Origin: Herbidospora yilanensis
GTDB taxonomy: Bacteria; Actinomycetota; Actinomycetes; Streptosporangiales; Streptosporangiaceae
Assembly: GCF_001570565.1 (NCBI RefSeq)
Contig: NZ_BBXE01000027.1
Span: forward strand, 1-39,416
Direction of reading: 5' to 3'
Length of the DNA: 39,416 nucleotides
A model generated the notes under the pieces. The model searched no databases, was not told the DNA's origin, and was given only the letters and a program-made list of their open reading frames with translations. A program made the translations under genes and the position numbers. Shown piece after piece: positions 9,961-18,384 of this stretch. The first letter of the stretch is position 1, and each line of letters opens with the position of its first letter.

Positions 9961-10431
9961 ATGAGCGCCATTCCCGCAGAAGCGGTCACCTTCTCCGAGT
10001 TGTCGCGAAACCCCCGGGCCGTCGCCGAGCGCGCGGCCCGGCTCGGGCGGGTGCGGGTGACCCACCGCGACGCGACCGACTTCTACCTCACCGCCGCCGA
10101 CGTCGAAGACCGGCGCGACCAGACCCTGGTGACGGCCGCACGCCTGTTCCTCGCGTTGATCCGCCACGACCCTGCGGCCCGCACCCTGGTCATCGCGATG
10201 AGCGAGGTCTTCCCCTGGGTCCGCCACCTCGACTCGGACGAGCTCCGGTCCTTCACCCTGGAACTGGTCGAAGCCCTGTCGGACGCGGCCGAACTCGAAA
10301 ACGACGTCAATGCCCAGGAAGCCATCGCCGGCTGGCGCGCGACCGCGCGCATCAAGTCCGACCCGGAGGAGTACGCGGCCGCCCTTCAGATCACCTTCGG
10401 GGATTTCGGCCGGGTCGAGGTACCCGAATGA
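9961..10431 (+). CDS. Phd/YefM-like antitoxin of a type II toxin-antitoxin pair
   Basis: 156 residues. The N-terminal part, AVTFSELSRNPRAVAERAARLGRVRVTHRD followed by DFYLTAADVEDR, follows the Phd/YefM DNA-binding fold (short helix, then strands). A longer helical C-terminal part (about residues 50-156) probably wraps the toxin. This size and order match an actinobacterial antitoxin family usually encoded just before a RelE-like toxin. The ATG sits 6 nt after a -10 hexamer inside a perfect palindrome, which suggests leaderless, autorepressed expression. Its TGA overlaps the next ATG (ATGA, 10428-10431), so translation of the partner is coupled. Confidence 0.8.
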   Translation: MSAIPAEAVTFSELSRNPRAVAERAARLGRVRVTHRDATDFYLTAADVEDRRDQTLVTAARLFLALIRHDPAARTLVIAMSEVFPWVRHLDSDELRSFTLELVEALSDAAELENDVNAQEAIAGWRATARIKSDPEEYAAALQITFGDFGRVEVPE

Positions 10432-10783
10432 GCCCTAAGCGCGGTGACCGGGTCACGGTTCCTCCTCCCCCTCGGAATGGGACGTTCGCTTCGGCTCCAA
10501 CGACGTGGTCAAGGGCTGGGACGAGCTCTGCCGCCACGCCCTGGGGAACGCCCGTCGATGCCTGGACGTACTACGCACCGACCTACTGTCCAGAGGCGAT
10601 GTCGCCCGACGGCACCGCCTCCGGGGCGCTCTCCGGACGTATCGCATCAAAGGACGTGATTTCGAGCAGTGGGAGTACGAAGTGACCAGTGGCGGACGGG
10701 TCCGCTACGTCGTCGACGAAGAGGCCCGGACGGTGTGGATCCTCTACGCCTCTCACCAGCATCCCAAAGACACCGACAGGTGA
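10428..10783 (+). pseudogene. RelE-like toxin gene disrupted by a -1 frame change
   Basis: The ATG at 10428 overlaps the antitoxin stop and encodes MSPKRGDRVTVPPPP. The reading frame then goes wrong at a five-C run (10467-10471). The adjacent frame, open from 10448, continues with SEWDVRFGSNDVVKGWDELCRHA to HQHPKDTDR. Joining the two after one extra C gives a toxin of about 119 residues with the usual Pro-rich start and the conserved LEQW/VTSGGRVRYVVDEEARTVWILYAS-type core of this RelE/ParE-like family (here FEQWEYEV). The gene is therefore broken by a 1-nt deletion, a sequencing error in a C-run, or (less likely) programmed frameshifting. A GTG at 10505 would give only a 92-residue fragment without the N-terminus. 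Confidence 0.7.
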
Positions 10784-11265
10784 AACAAGCCACACTGGAC
10801 GCTGTTTTCCCTGATCCGGCCGCTTCGTCCTGACAAAATAGGACAAGTGAAAGAGCGGTATTCCGGTAAGGCGCGTTGTCGGTACGTCACCGGCGGCGCC
10901 ACTCGGCCGGTGGTGGCGGTGTGTTGGATTTCGGGCCGTGGTCGCGTACAGGAGACCGAAAATCGCTGTGCGGGAAGCGGGGGAAGCTGTCCCCCACCTG
11001 GGCGGATATCGGTTCTGGGGCTGATTTCGAAGCGTTTCGGCCGTTCGATCAGTCGTTCGTGTTCCTTGCGCTGAAATCCGGCGAACTTCGCATTCCCCAC
11101 CAGAACACCGGGCGCGTAAGCGACGGCCTTTAACGGCCTTACGGGCCGGACTTCGCAGGGGTGGTTTCGCCGCGAATGACCCCGGCTAGCGGCTACTGTG
11201 GGCCGATACCCGGCTACCGCACCTGCCGCACCATCCTCTCCACCCCCAACCGAGGAGACTCATTC
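10784..11265. other. 482-bp gap without a supportable gene
   Basis: Short open frames exist on both strands but none has actinobacterial codon bias or a family I recognise. The stretch is less GC-rich than its neighbours. Visible structures are GTCCT-GACAAAAT-AGGAC near 10830, GGGGGA-AGCTG-TCCCCC near 10980 and GGCC-TTTAAC-GGCC at 11125-11138. The murA-like promoter should lie at the right end. It could be a decayed gene or an unannotated RNA; I cannot tell which. Confidence 0.4.
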
Positions 11266-12537
11266 ATGGTTCGTTACCGCGTGCGCGGTGGCAATGCGCT
11301 GCGTGGAACCGCGTTTGTTCAAGGCGCGAAGAACGCCGTGCTGCCCATGATCGGGGCGGCCCTGCTGGCGGCAGAGGGCCGGACGGTCCTCCGTAACGTC
11401 CCGCTGATCGAGGACGTACGGCGGGCGATCGAGCTCGCCGAGGCCGTCGGGGCCCGGGTGCAGTTCCACGAGGCGGAGCGCACGCTGGTCATCGACGCCT
11501 CGGGTGTGAACACGCCCGTGCTGCCCGAGGAGATCGCCTCGCGCTTCCGCGGCGTGATCCTGTTCGTGCCGGCGCTGCTGCACCGGGTCGGCGAGGTCAT
11601 CGTCGAGGGCGTCGGCGGGTGCAGTCTGGGCGCCCGCAACCTCGACTTCCACTACAACGGTTACAAGCGGCTCGGCGCCCTGGTCGACGAGCAGGAGAGC
11701 ACGATCCACATCAAGGCCGCCGGGCTGACCGGGGCCACGCTCTACCTCGACCGGCCCTCCCACACGGGCACCGAGAACCTCATCATGGCCGCCGCGCTGG
11801 CCCAGGGCACGACGGTCATCGAGAACGCCGCGCTGGAGCCCGAGGTCCTCGACGTCATCGAGATGCTGCGCAAGATGGGCGCGAACATCAGCGGTGCGGG
11901 GACCGGGTTCATCACCGTCGAGGGTGTACGCGAGCTCAAGGCCGTCGAGCACACCGTCATGGCCGACCGGCTCGACGCCGGGGCGTTCATGATGGCCGCC
12001 GCGATCACCGGCGGCGAGGTGACCCTGCTCGGCACCTCGCTCGAACACCTCGGCGTCGTGCGGTGGAAGCTGGAGCAGATGGGCGTGGAGTTCTTCCAGG
12101 AGGGCGCCGTCGTGCACGCCCGCCGCGACGGGCAGCTCCGGCCGATCAACGTGATCACCGACACCTACCCGGGCTTCGCGACCGACCTCCAGCCGCAACT
12201 GATGGCGATGGCGGCGCTCGCCCACGGGCCCAGCTACATCCACGAGCGCATCTTCGACGGCCGGTTCGCGCTGGCCCGTGAGCTCAACAAGATGGGCGCT
12301 CGGGTCGAGGTGAACGGCAGCCGGGCGGTCGTCCACGGGCCCACTCCGCTGCGGGGCACGACCGTCGAGGCGCACGATCTGCGGTCGGGCATCGCGCTCG
12401 TGCTGGCGGGGCTGGCGGCCGAGGGCGAGACGGTGATCGAGTCGGGCTACCGCATCGACCGGGGCCACGCCGACATCGCGCAGCGGCTCCGGGCCCTCGG
12501 CGCCGATGTGGAACGCGAGATTTCCCCTTTTGCCTAG
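11266..12537 (+). CDS. murA: UDP-N-acetylglucosamine 1-carboxyvinyltransferase (MurA type), divergent
   Basis: 423 residues, full length for MurA. MurA transfers enolpyruvate from PEP to UDP-GlcNAc, the first committed step to UDP-MurNAc. Catalytic landmarks are present: GAKNAVLP with Lys22, the Cys loop GVGGCSLGARNLDFHY (Cys119, the fosfomycin target in typical MurA), YPGFATDLQPQ (general-base Asp) and DLRSGIALVLAG. The loop after Cys reads ARNLDFHY where most MurA proteins have ARPVDLH, and the region before it (SRFRGVILFVPAL) is also unusual. It may therefore be a second paralogue rather than the main cell-wall enzyme. The ATG at 11266 has GAGGAG 8 nt upstream; an upstream in-frame extension lacks support. 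Confidence 0.85.
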   Translation: MVRYRVRGGNALRGTAFVQGAKNAVLPMIGAALLAAEGRTVLRNVPLIEDVRRAIELAEAVGARVQFHEAERTLVIDASGVNTPVLPEEIASRFRGVILFVPALLHRVGEVIVEGVGGCSLGARNLDFHYNGYKRLGALVDEQESTIHIKAAGLTGATLYLDRPSHTGTENLIMAAALAQGTTVIENAALEPEVLDVIEMLRKMGANISGAGTGFITVEGVRELKAVEHTVMADRLDAGAFMMAAAITGGEVTLLGTSLEHLGVVRWKLEQMGVEFFQEGAVVHARRDGQLRPINVITDTYPGFATDLQPQLMAMAALAHGPSYIHERIFDGRFALARELNKMGARVEVNGSRAVVHGPTPLRGTTVEAHDLRSGIALVLAGLAAEGETVIESGYRIDRGHADIAQRLRALGADVEREISPFA

Positions 12538-12689
12538 TTCGACGTCCATAATGGCATTGACCAGCCACAACATAATGGGAAAGGACCGTGCCGCCCTTCT
12601 CAGAACGGTATTCCGGAAAATCCGGGCGTGACATTACGGCCTCCGGGAGCGATCGTTCCAAAGAGAAGTCAATCGAGAAGGCACGCGGG

Positions 12690-14042
12690 ATGGGACGAAC
12701 ATTGGTCGAGCGCACTGAAGACTCGCCGCGCGGCCGCGTGGGGGGCGGAATGGGCGCTGGGACGCCGGACCTCACCATCGGTGTGGTGGGGCCCCATGAC
12801 CTCGTCGAGCGGGTCATGCTCATGGGACACGCCGCCGCTCCGGTGCCGTGCCGCCTCGTGGCGGCCGCATACCGGGACGAGCAGGAGGCATCCGACAAGG
12901 TGACCCGGCTGGGCGGCGTCGACGCCTGCCTATTCGCCAGCCCGATTCCATACGAGCTGGCACGGCGAGCCGGGGTACTGACGATGCCGGCGACCCACGT
13001 CCAACTGGGCGGCGCGGCCCTGACGGCCGCGATCGCACGGGCGGCCCTCGACGACCGCATCGACCCCAGACGGGTCAGCGTCGACGTGCTGAGCCGGGGC
13101 GAGGTCGACGAGGCGTTCGCGGACCTGGGCATATCCACGGCAGAGGTGCACAGCCGCGACGAGCCGGGAGCGACCGGCACGATCGCGGCCTACCACGAGC
13201 GGCTGGTCCGCCAGGGCGCCACCACAGGCGCTCTGACCTGCATACCGGGCGTGGCCGACCGATTAACGGCCGCGGGCATCCCCACGGTCCGCATCCGGCC
13301 CACGTCGGCGGCGGTCCGGACCGCTCTCCACACGGCGGCCCTGCTCGGGGCACACCACCGGCTGGAGGAGTCCCAGCTCACGGTGATCCTCGTCGAGGTG
13401 CCGACGCTGCGGGAGCCGATAAGGCGGGCGGCGCCGCGATACTGGCGGGACGAGCTGCGGCTCTCCCTGCACCGCCTGCTGGTGCAGGAGGCCAACCGCA
13501 TCAACGCCAGCGTGTGGCCGATCGACGACCACAGCTACCTGGTGGTGGCCACGCGGGGATCGATCGCCGGCGCGACCGACGGCTTCCGGGTACTGCCCTT
13601 CGCGGCGAGGATCCGCGACGAGCTGGGCCTGGCGGTCGAGGTCGGAGTCGGCATGGGCCGCACCACACACGACGCGGAGACCCACGCACGGGCCGCCCTG
13701 GCCCGCACGCAGGCCGGCAAGCAGGCCCAGGGCTTCGCGGTCGACCGGGAGGGACGCACGCTGGTGCCCCCGCCCCGGATGCCCCCGCAGTCGGCCGGGC
13801 CCGCCAAGCCGAAGGGCGTCGAGGTGCTGGCGCGGCTGGCGGCCAAGCTGGAAGGCGGCGACACGGTGGTCGACGCCGAAGGCGCGGGCAAGATGCTGGG
13901 GGTGACACCGAGAACGGCGCGGAGACTGCTGCGCACGCTGGTCGACGAGGGACTCGCGTGGCCGCTTCCGCCGAACCGGACACCGCAACCGGGGCGGCCC
14001 CGGCAGCTCTACCGGCTGATCGTGGAGAAGCTGAACCGCTGA
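12690..14042 (+). CDS. Putative transcriptional regulator: sensor region, degenerate GGDEF-like domain, winged HTH
   Basis: 450 residues from the ATG at 12690. The N-terminal part (about 27-230) begins DLTIGVVGPHDLVERVM and has alternating strands and helices like a PrpR-N/periplasmic-binding type sensor. The middle part (about 230-350: LHRLLVQEANRINASVWPIDDHSYLVVATRG, then VEVGVGMGRTTHDAETHARAALA) has the outline of a nucleotide-cyclase/GGDEF-like fold but no GGDEF motif, so it is probably not a diguanylate cyclase. The C-terminus (about 375-450) is a winged helix: GKMLGVTPRTARRLLRTLVDEGLA. An in-frame GTG at 12588 was rejected because codons 12588-12689 are rich in A/T at third positions; ATG at 12750 is another option. 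Ligand and targets are unknown. A terminator follows. Confidence 0.7.
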   Translation: MGRTLVERTEDSPRGRVGGGMGAGTPDLTIGVVGPHDLVERVMLMGHAAAPVPCRLVAAAYRDEQEASDKVTRLGGVDACLFASPIPYELARRAGVLTMPATHVQLGGAALTAAIARAALDDRIDPRRVSVDVLSRGEVDEAFADLGISTAEVHSRDEPGATGTIAAYHERLVRQGATTGALTCIPGVADRLTAAGIPTVRIRPTSAAVRTALHTAALLGAHHRLEESQLTVILVEVPTLREPIRRAAPRYWRDELRLSLHRLLVQEANRINASVWPIDDHSYLVVATRGSIAGATDGFRVLPFAARIRDELGLAVEVGVGMGRTTHDAETHARAALARTQAGKQAQGFAVDREGRTLVPPPRMPPQSAGPAKPKGVEVLARLAAKLEGGDTVVDAEGAGKMLGVTPRTARRLLRTLVDEGLAWPLPPNRTPQPGRPRQLYRLIVEKLNR

Positions 14043-14052
14043 GAGAACGGAG

Positions 14053-14090
14053 GCCCGGCATTCCCGTAAGGGGGTGCCGGGCTCTGTTTC
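14053..14090 (+). terminator. Intrinsic terminator after the regulator gene
   Basis: GCCCGGCA (14053-14060) pairs with TGCCGGGC (14075-14082), extended inward by CCC/GGG pairs, and is followed by TCTGTTTC. It starts 10 nt past the stop. Confidence 0.75.
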
Positions 14091-14129
14091 GTGTACGACG
14101 GCTTTATGCACGCTCAAGATCCGATTGCA

Positions 14130-14212
14130 TCCGGATATATCCGGACATCGAATTCACATCCCGCTTTCGCGAAAGTGCGGGACTACCGGTTCACAAGTTG
14201 CGCAATATTGCG
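14130..14212. repeat. Three successive perfect palindromes upstream of a secreted-protein gene
   Basis: TCCGGATATATCCGGA (14130-14145), CTTTCGCGAAAG (14164-14175, within the longer hairpin CCCGC...GCGGG at 14160-14181) and CGCAATATTGCG (14201-14212) lie within 83 bp of relatively AT-rich sequence. They are different from one another. They could be binding sites for dimeric regulators or RNA hairpins in a leader; neither is established. Confidence 0.5.
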
Positions 14213-14340
14213 AAACGAGAATGCAAGTCAGGAAAACGAGCCGCACCGAGACACCACGGCCCCGGAGATCCAACCCATCCGCCATCGAGCCGCAAGTCCG
14301 CGTCCGCAGGATGATCACGATCACCCTGAGAGGACGAGAC

Positions 14341-15522
14341 ATGCGTCTATTGAGTGTCCTGGCGACACTGTCGGCACTGCTGCTGATCAGCGCACCTCCG
14401 GCCCAGGCGGCCGACCCGTCGCCCACCCCCTCGGCGACTCCCTCGGCCACCCCGCCGCCGACGAATCCGTCGCCCACGCCGTCACTACCGCCCACACCAC
14501 CGCCGACCAACCCGTCACCGACCCCGTCCGCACCACCGCCCGCCAGCCCGTCGCCCACCCCGGAGCCGCCTCTGGTGGCTACGGTGGCGCCGGGCGCGGT
14601 CGAGCCGGCCTCTTACACCGGTCAGTGTCATCCGGGGAAGTCGTTCGTTCTCAGCGCCGTGATCACGGCCGACCGCGCGGGCGCGGTCGGGTACTCGTGG
14701 CAGGGCATGTCCGACGGGACGGCCTTCTTCACCGAGGCCGGGTCGCAGACGGTCACCGTGACCACGACGCACTTCTACGGGCAGGGGCGGCAGAGCGCGA
14801 CCGTCCTCCTGCGCGACGGAAGCGGCCTCAGCACGGTCGTCTCGTATGACCTGAACTGCACCGACCCCGTTCCGTACGCGCCGCAGATCCAGCCGGCGGC
14901 CGACTACACCGGCCGGTGCGGCGCCGACGTCGTGCACACGGCCACCGCACAGATCACCTCGCCGATCGCGCAGACCGTCCGCTATCGCTGGACCGGTTCC
15001 TCCAGCCGGGACCTGCCGGGCGCCGAGGGCGAGAGAGAGATCGTCTTCACCGAGCCGGGCACCAAGACCGTCAGCACGCCCTTCCAGCGTCAGCCGGTTC
15101 CGAGTGCCGACGGAACCGACTTCGTCAGGGTGCAGATCACCAGCCCGGGCGCCTATGACCGGCTGGCGGCGCCGCGGTATTACAAGACGGTCTGTCTGAC
15201 GGCCGACTTCACCGGGATGACCCGCCTCACCGGCACCTGCAAGCCCGCCACCCCGTACAAGTTCCAGTTGGAGGGGTACGTCGAGAGCAACGCCGCCGGA
15301 CGGGTCCAGTACGCCTGGGCGCGGCAGACGGAGTCGGGTGGCGAGTGGTACCGCGAGCCGTGGACGGAGATCTCCTTCGACGTCCCCCGGCGTCAGTCCG
15401 TGAACAAGACGATCCTGGTGGGCAACGGCGAATCGGGCGCGGTCCGGCTGGAGGTCCTCGGTAGCGACGGCAACATCGTCACGGCGAGCCGCTCGTACCG
15501 GACCTGCAACATCGACCTCTGA
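14341..15522 (+). CDS. Secreted protein: Pro/Thr/Ser-rich linker plus three Cys-bounded domains
   Basis: 393 residues from the ATG at 14341, with GAGAGGA 6 nt upstream. Residues 1-23 form a Sec signal peptide ending in AQA. Residues 24-77 are a repetitive P-S-T linker built from PSPTPS and PPPTNP units, a type often found in actinobacterial wall-spanning or glycosylated regions. Three domains of about 90-100 residues follow. Each opens with a T-G-x-C element (YTGQC, YTGRC, LTGTC) and closes with a Cys (DLNC, KTVC, YRTC), suggesting three beta-sandwich (Ig-like) modules each locked by a disulfide. No enzyme motif, sortase signal or membrane anchor is seen. I do not recognise the family; an adhesive or envelope role is a guess. 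Confidence 0.75.
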   Translation: MRLLSVLATLSALLLISAPPAQAADPSPTPSATPSATPPPTNPSPTPSLPPTPPPTNPSPTPSAPPPASPSPTPEPPLVATVAPGAVEPASYTGQCHPGKSFVLSAVITADRAGAVGYSWQGMSDGTAFFTEAGSQTVTVTTTHFYGQGRQSATVLLRDGSGLSTVVSYDLNCTDPVPYAPQIQPAADYTGRCGADVVHTATAQITSPIAQTVRYRWTGSSSRDLPGAEGEREIVFTEPGTKTVSTPFQRQPVPSADGTDFVRVQITSPGAYDRLAAPRYYKTVCLTADFTGMTRLTGTCKPATPYKFQLEGYVESNAAGRVQYAWARQTESGGEWYREPWTEISFDVPRRQSVNKTILVGNGESGAVRLEVLGSDGNIVTASRSYRTCNIDL

Positions 15523-15616
15523 CGTCCCGGCCGTGGCTCCGGGTCAGGCGATCCCGCTCTGTACGGCTGATGCCCGATTTCGGGCCCCGCTCTGGAGGGC
15601 TTTGCCGCCATTTGGC

Positions 15617-15622
15617 TATTGT
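15617..15622 (+). promoter_or_regulatory. -10-like hexamer of the EamA transporter gene
   Basis: TATTGT lies 8 nt before the ATG. The AGGAG that follows it is only 2 nt from the ATG, too close to serve well as a Shine-Dalgarno. Confidence 0.4.
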
Positions 15623-15630
15623 CAGGAGCC

Positions 15631-16524
15631 ATGCAGCGGGACGGTCGTGACATTCGCGTGTGGGTCCTCCTGACGACCGTCTACATCGTCTGGGGTTCGA
15701 CCTATCTGGGCATCGGGATCGTCATCGAGACCATGCCGCCCTTCGTCTCCGGCGGCCTCCGGTTCGTCGTGGCCGCCGTGATCCTCGGCCTGTTCCTGCT
15801 GGTCAAGACCGGTCCGGAAGCGTTCCGGATGAACCGGCGCGAGTTCCTCGACGCGGCCGCGGTCGGGCTGCTGCTCCTCACGGGCGGCAACGGGATGGTC
15901 GCCGTGGCCGAGCAGCACATCTCCACCGGGCTCGCCGCGCTGCTGGTCGCCTCGACGCCGCTCTGGCTCGTCATCATGCGCACGGTCTTCCGCGACCGGC
16001 CCCACGTCCTGACGCTGACGGGTGTGCTCATCGGGTTCGTGGGCGTGGCGGGCATCTCGCTGACCGGCGGGATGTCGGGGGGCACGGTCGGCGTGGCGGT
16101 GATCCTGCTGGCGTCGTTCTCGTGGGCCGTGGGGTCGTTCATGTCGGGGCGGGCGCCCATGCCGAAGAACCCGTTCGCCGCCTCGACCGTGGAGATGGTC
16201 GTCGGCGGGGCCGGGCTGCTGGCGTGCAGCGGGCTGGCCGGGGAGCACCTCGTGTGGTCGGAGGTGTCCGGGCGCTCGTGGGCGGCGCTGGCCTACCTGA
16301 TCGTCGTGGGGTCGCTGGTGGGGTTCACGTCGTACGTGTGGCTGCTCGGCAACGCGCCGATCTCGCTCGTGTCCACCTACGCCTACGTGAACCCCGTCGT
16401 CGCGGTCGCGCTGGGGATGATCTTCCTGGGCGAGACCGTGACGGCCATGATGGTGGCCGCCGGTCTCGTCATCGTCGCCGGGGTCGCGCTGGTGGTCTCT
16501 ACCGAGCGGAGACGAGTGACCTGA
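15631..16524 (+). CDS. EamA/DMT-superfamily transporter
   Basis: 297 residues with about ten predicted membrane helices in two EamA repeats. The first helix has the family's [10 protein letters not shown] element and the second repeat has [19 protein letters not shown]. The protein ends [17 protein letters not shown]. Members of this RhaT/YedA-like group export amino acids, metabolites or drugs; the substrate cannot be read from sequence. ATG at 15631 was chosen over an in-frame TTG four codons earlier. It converges with the aminotransferase gene and the two coding ends overlap by 26 bp. Confidence 0.88.
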   Translation: MQRDGRDIRVWVLLTTVYIVWGSTYLGIGIVIETMPPFVSGGLRFVVAAVILGLFLLVKTGPEAFRMNRREFLDAAAVGLLLLTGGNGMVAVAEQHISTGLAALLVASTPLWLVIMRTVFRDRPHVLTLTGVLIGFVGVAGISLTGGMSGGTVGVAVILLASFSWAVGSFMSGRAPMPKNPFAASTVEMVVGGAGLLACSGLAGEHLVWSEVSGRSWAALAYLIVVGSLVGFTSYVWLLGNAPISLVSTYAYVNPVVAVALGMIFLGETVTAMMVAAGLVIVAGVALVVSTERRRVT

Positions 16525-17572
16525 ACGCCTGCGCGGCGCTCAGGAAGACGTCGTTGGCCTCACGGTCACCGATCGACACACGGGCACCCTCCGTGCCGAA
16601 CGGCCGCACAGCGACCCCCTCAGCGGCGCACGCGGCGGCGAAGGCGGGGGTGTCGTCGCCCAGGCGGAGCCAGACGAAGTTGGCCTGCGACTCGGGTACC
16701 GTCCAGCCCTGGGTGATCAGCGCCTCGCGGACGCGGGTGCGCTCGGCGACGACGTGCTCCACCCGCTCCAGCAGTTCCTCCTCGGCCGCCAGCGAGGCGA
16801 CGGCGGCGACCTGGGCGAGGTGGTTGACCGCGAAGGGGACCATCGTCTTGCGGACCGCCGCGGCGACGGGCTCGGGGCCGATCAGGTAGCCGACGCGGAG
16901 GCCGGCCAGGCCGTAGGCCTTGGAGAAGGTGCGCAGCACGGCGACGTTGGGGCGGTCGCGGTAGATGGTCAGGCCGTCGGGGACCGCCTCGTCGCGCACG
17001 TATTCGCGGTAGGCCTCGTCGAGGATGACGAGGACGTCGGACGGGACGGCGTCGAGGAACGCGGTCAGCTCGGCCGCGCGGTTGGCCGTGCCCGTCGGGT
17101 TGTTGGGGTTGCAGACGAGGATCATGCGGGTGGCCGGGGTGATCGCGGCGGCCATGGCGTCGAGGTCGTGGGTCTCGGCGGCGAGCGGGACACGTACCGA
17201 GACGACCCCGGACAGGTCGGCGAGCAGCGGGTAGGCCTCGAACGAACGCCACGCGTAGACGACCTCGGCGCCCGGATCGCCGACCGTCTCGAAGAGCTGC
17301 TGGGCGACGGTGACCGAGCCCGCGCCGAGCGCGATGTGCTCCGGCGGGACGCCGTAACGGGCCGCGAGCGCCTCGGTCAGCCGGACCGCCGCCGGGTCGG
17401 GGTAACGGTGCACGCTCGTGGCGGCCTCGGCGATGGCGGCGACGACGCTGGGGAGCGGCGGCTCGGGGGACTCGTTCGAGGACAGCTTGTACGACCGTCC
17501 GTCGGCCGACACGACCGCCTTGCCCGGCGTGTAGGCAGTCATGGTGTCGAGAACGGCCCTGAACTGCGGCAT
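16499..17572 (-). CDS. hisC: Histidinol-phosphate/aromatic aminotransferase-type PLP enzyme
   Basis: 357 residues, a class-I/II fold aminotransferase of the HisC/Pat group. Visible landmarks are [16 protein letters not shown] near the N-terminus, CNPNNPTGT (substrate-binding Asn), [11 protein letters not shown] (PLP-ring Asp and Tyr) and [17 protein letters not shown] with the PLP Schiff-base Lys. An Arg near the C-terminus (EGARVSIGD) probably binds the substrate carboxylate or phosphate. No other his genes are near, so it may be a second HisC or an aromatic-amino-acid aminotransferase. The ATG at 17572 has GGAGGGG about 8 nt upstream. It is divergent from the deacetylase gene. Confidence 0.88.
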   Translation of the reverse strand: MPQFRAVLDTMTAYTPGKAVVSADGRSYKLSSNESPEPPLPSVVAAIAEAATSVHRYPDPAAVRLTEALAARYGVPPEHIALGAGSVTVAQQLFETVGDPGAEVVYAWRSFEAYPLLADLSGVVSVRVPLAAETHDLDAMAAAITPATRMILVCNPNNPTGTANRAAELTAFLDAVPSDVLVILDEAYREYVRDEAVPDGLTIYRDRPNVAVLRTFSKAYGLAGLRVGYLIGPEPVAAAVRKTMVPFAVNHLAQVAAVASLAAEEELLERVEHVVAERTRVREALITQGWTVPESQANFVWLRLGDDTPAFAAACAAEGVAVRPFGTEGARVSIGDREANDVFLSAAQAFRSLVSAR

Positions 17573-17659
17573 TGATTCCACCCCTCCGTTGCGGCGATGT
17601 GCCCACACCCTACTTGAGGTCATTCGTGCCGATCTCAGAGTCGTCCCAGGAACACCCCT

Positions 17660-17665
17660 TAGGAT
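17660..17665 (+). promoter_or_regulatory. -10-like hexamer of the polysaccharide deacetylase gene
   Basis: TAGGAT lies 8 nt before the ATG and there is no Shine-Dalgarno between them, so the mRNA is probably leaderless. Confidence 0.4.
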
Positions 17666-17673
17666 TCGGCACC

Positions 17674-18384
17674 ATGCGCGTGATCGTCCGGGGGGCACTC
17701 GCCCTCGCCTTAACCACGTCCATGCTCGTCTCGGCCGCACCGGCGAACGCGAAGCCCAAGCCCTACTGCGAGCGCCACAAGTGCATAGCGCTCACCTTCG
17801 ACGACGGGCCCTGGCCCTACACCCCCGCCCTGCTCGACACCCTGAAGAAGCACAAGGCCAAGGCCACCTTCTTCGTCCTGGGCCGCAAGGTCGGGAGCCG
17901 CGTCGACATGATGAGGCGCATGGTCGACGAGGGCCACGAGATCGGCAACCACACCTGGGACCACCCCGACCTGACCAAGCTCTCCGACGAGGAGATCGTC
18001 TCCGAGATCACCGGCACCCAGCAGGTCATCCAGGAGGCCGTCGGCATCACGCCGGAGTTCATGCGCCCGCCGAACGGCGCGACCGACTCCCGCGTCGGCT
18101 CCCTGATGGAGACGCTCGGGCTGCCGCAGATCCTGTGGACGGGCTCGACCCTCGACTGGCAGGCCCGCAACACCAAGGTCATCAAGGAGCGCACGCTCAA
18201 GTTCGCCAAGCGCGACGCCGTCATCCTGCTGCACGACATCGTGCCGGAGACCGTCAAGGCCATGGAGACCGTGGTCGACACCCTGACGAAGAAGGGCTAC
18301 AGGCTCGTCACCGTCTCCACGCTGCTCGGCGACCGCGAGCTCAAGCCGGGCGAGGCCTGGCCGAAGCCGCCCAAGAAGAAGTGA
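17674..18384 (+). CDS. Secreted polysaccharide deacetylase (NodB homology, CE4)
   Basis: 236 residues. Residues 1-26 form a signal peptide ending ANA. The NodB domain follows: [12 protein letters not shown] (catalytic base and metal Asp), [10 protein letters not shown] (the two metal-binding His), [16 protein letters not shown] and ILLHDI (catalytic His). Such enzymes remove N-acetyl groups from GlcNAc or MurNAc residues in peptidoglycan or surface polysaccharides, outside the cytoplasmic membrane. The C-terminal tail is Lys/Pro-rich (WPKPPKKK). It opens the surface-glycan region and is divergent from the aminotransferase gene. Which polymer it acts on is unknown. Confidence 0.92.
   Translation: MRVIVRGALALALTTSMLVSAAPANAKPKPYCERHKCIALTFDDGPWPYTPALLDTLKKHKAKATFFVLGRKVGSRVDMMRRMVDEGHEIGNHTWDHPDLTKLSDEEIVSEITGTQQVIQEAVGITPEFMRPPNGATDSRVGSLMETLGLPQILWTGSTLDWQARNTKVIKERTLKFAKRDAVILLHDIVPETVKAMETVVDTLTKKGYRLVTVSTLLGDRELKPGEAWPKPPKKK

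Noticed and set aside
10461-10474. Programmed -1 frameshift in the toxin gene
   Set aside because: There is no canonical X-XXY-YYZ slippery heptamer and no evident downstream stimulatory structure; a deletion or read error in the C-run is simpler. Kept only as an alternative.
10876-11133. 85-codon open frame in the gap before the murA-like gene
   Set aside because: It has poor codon bias, no Shine-Dalgarno or -10 spacing, and no recognisable motif.
11161-11265. N-terminal extension of the MurA-like protein
   Set aside because: MurA proteins begin at the RYRVRGGN-like segment, and GAGGAG precisely precedes the ATG at 11266.
12588-12689. Upstream extension of the regulator from a GTG
   Set aside because: About a third of the codons have A or T in third position, unlike the gene body, and the ATG at 12690 has its own Shine-Dalgarno.
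14400-14575. Short tandem DNA repeats suggestive of a CRISPR or minisatellite
   Set aside because: They are explained by the coding of a Pro/Ser/Thr-rich linker; there are no constant repeats with unique spacers.
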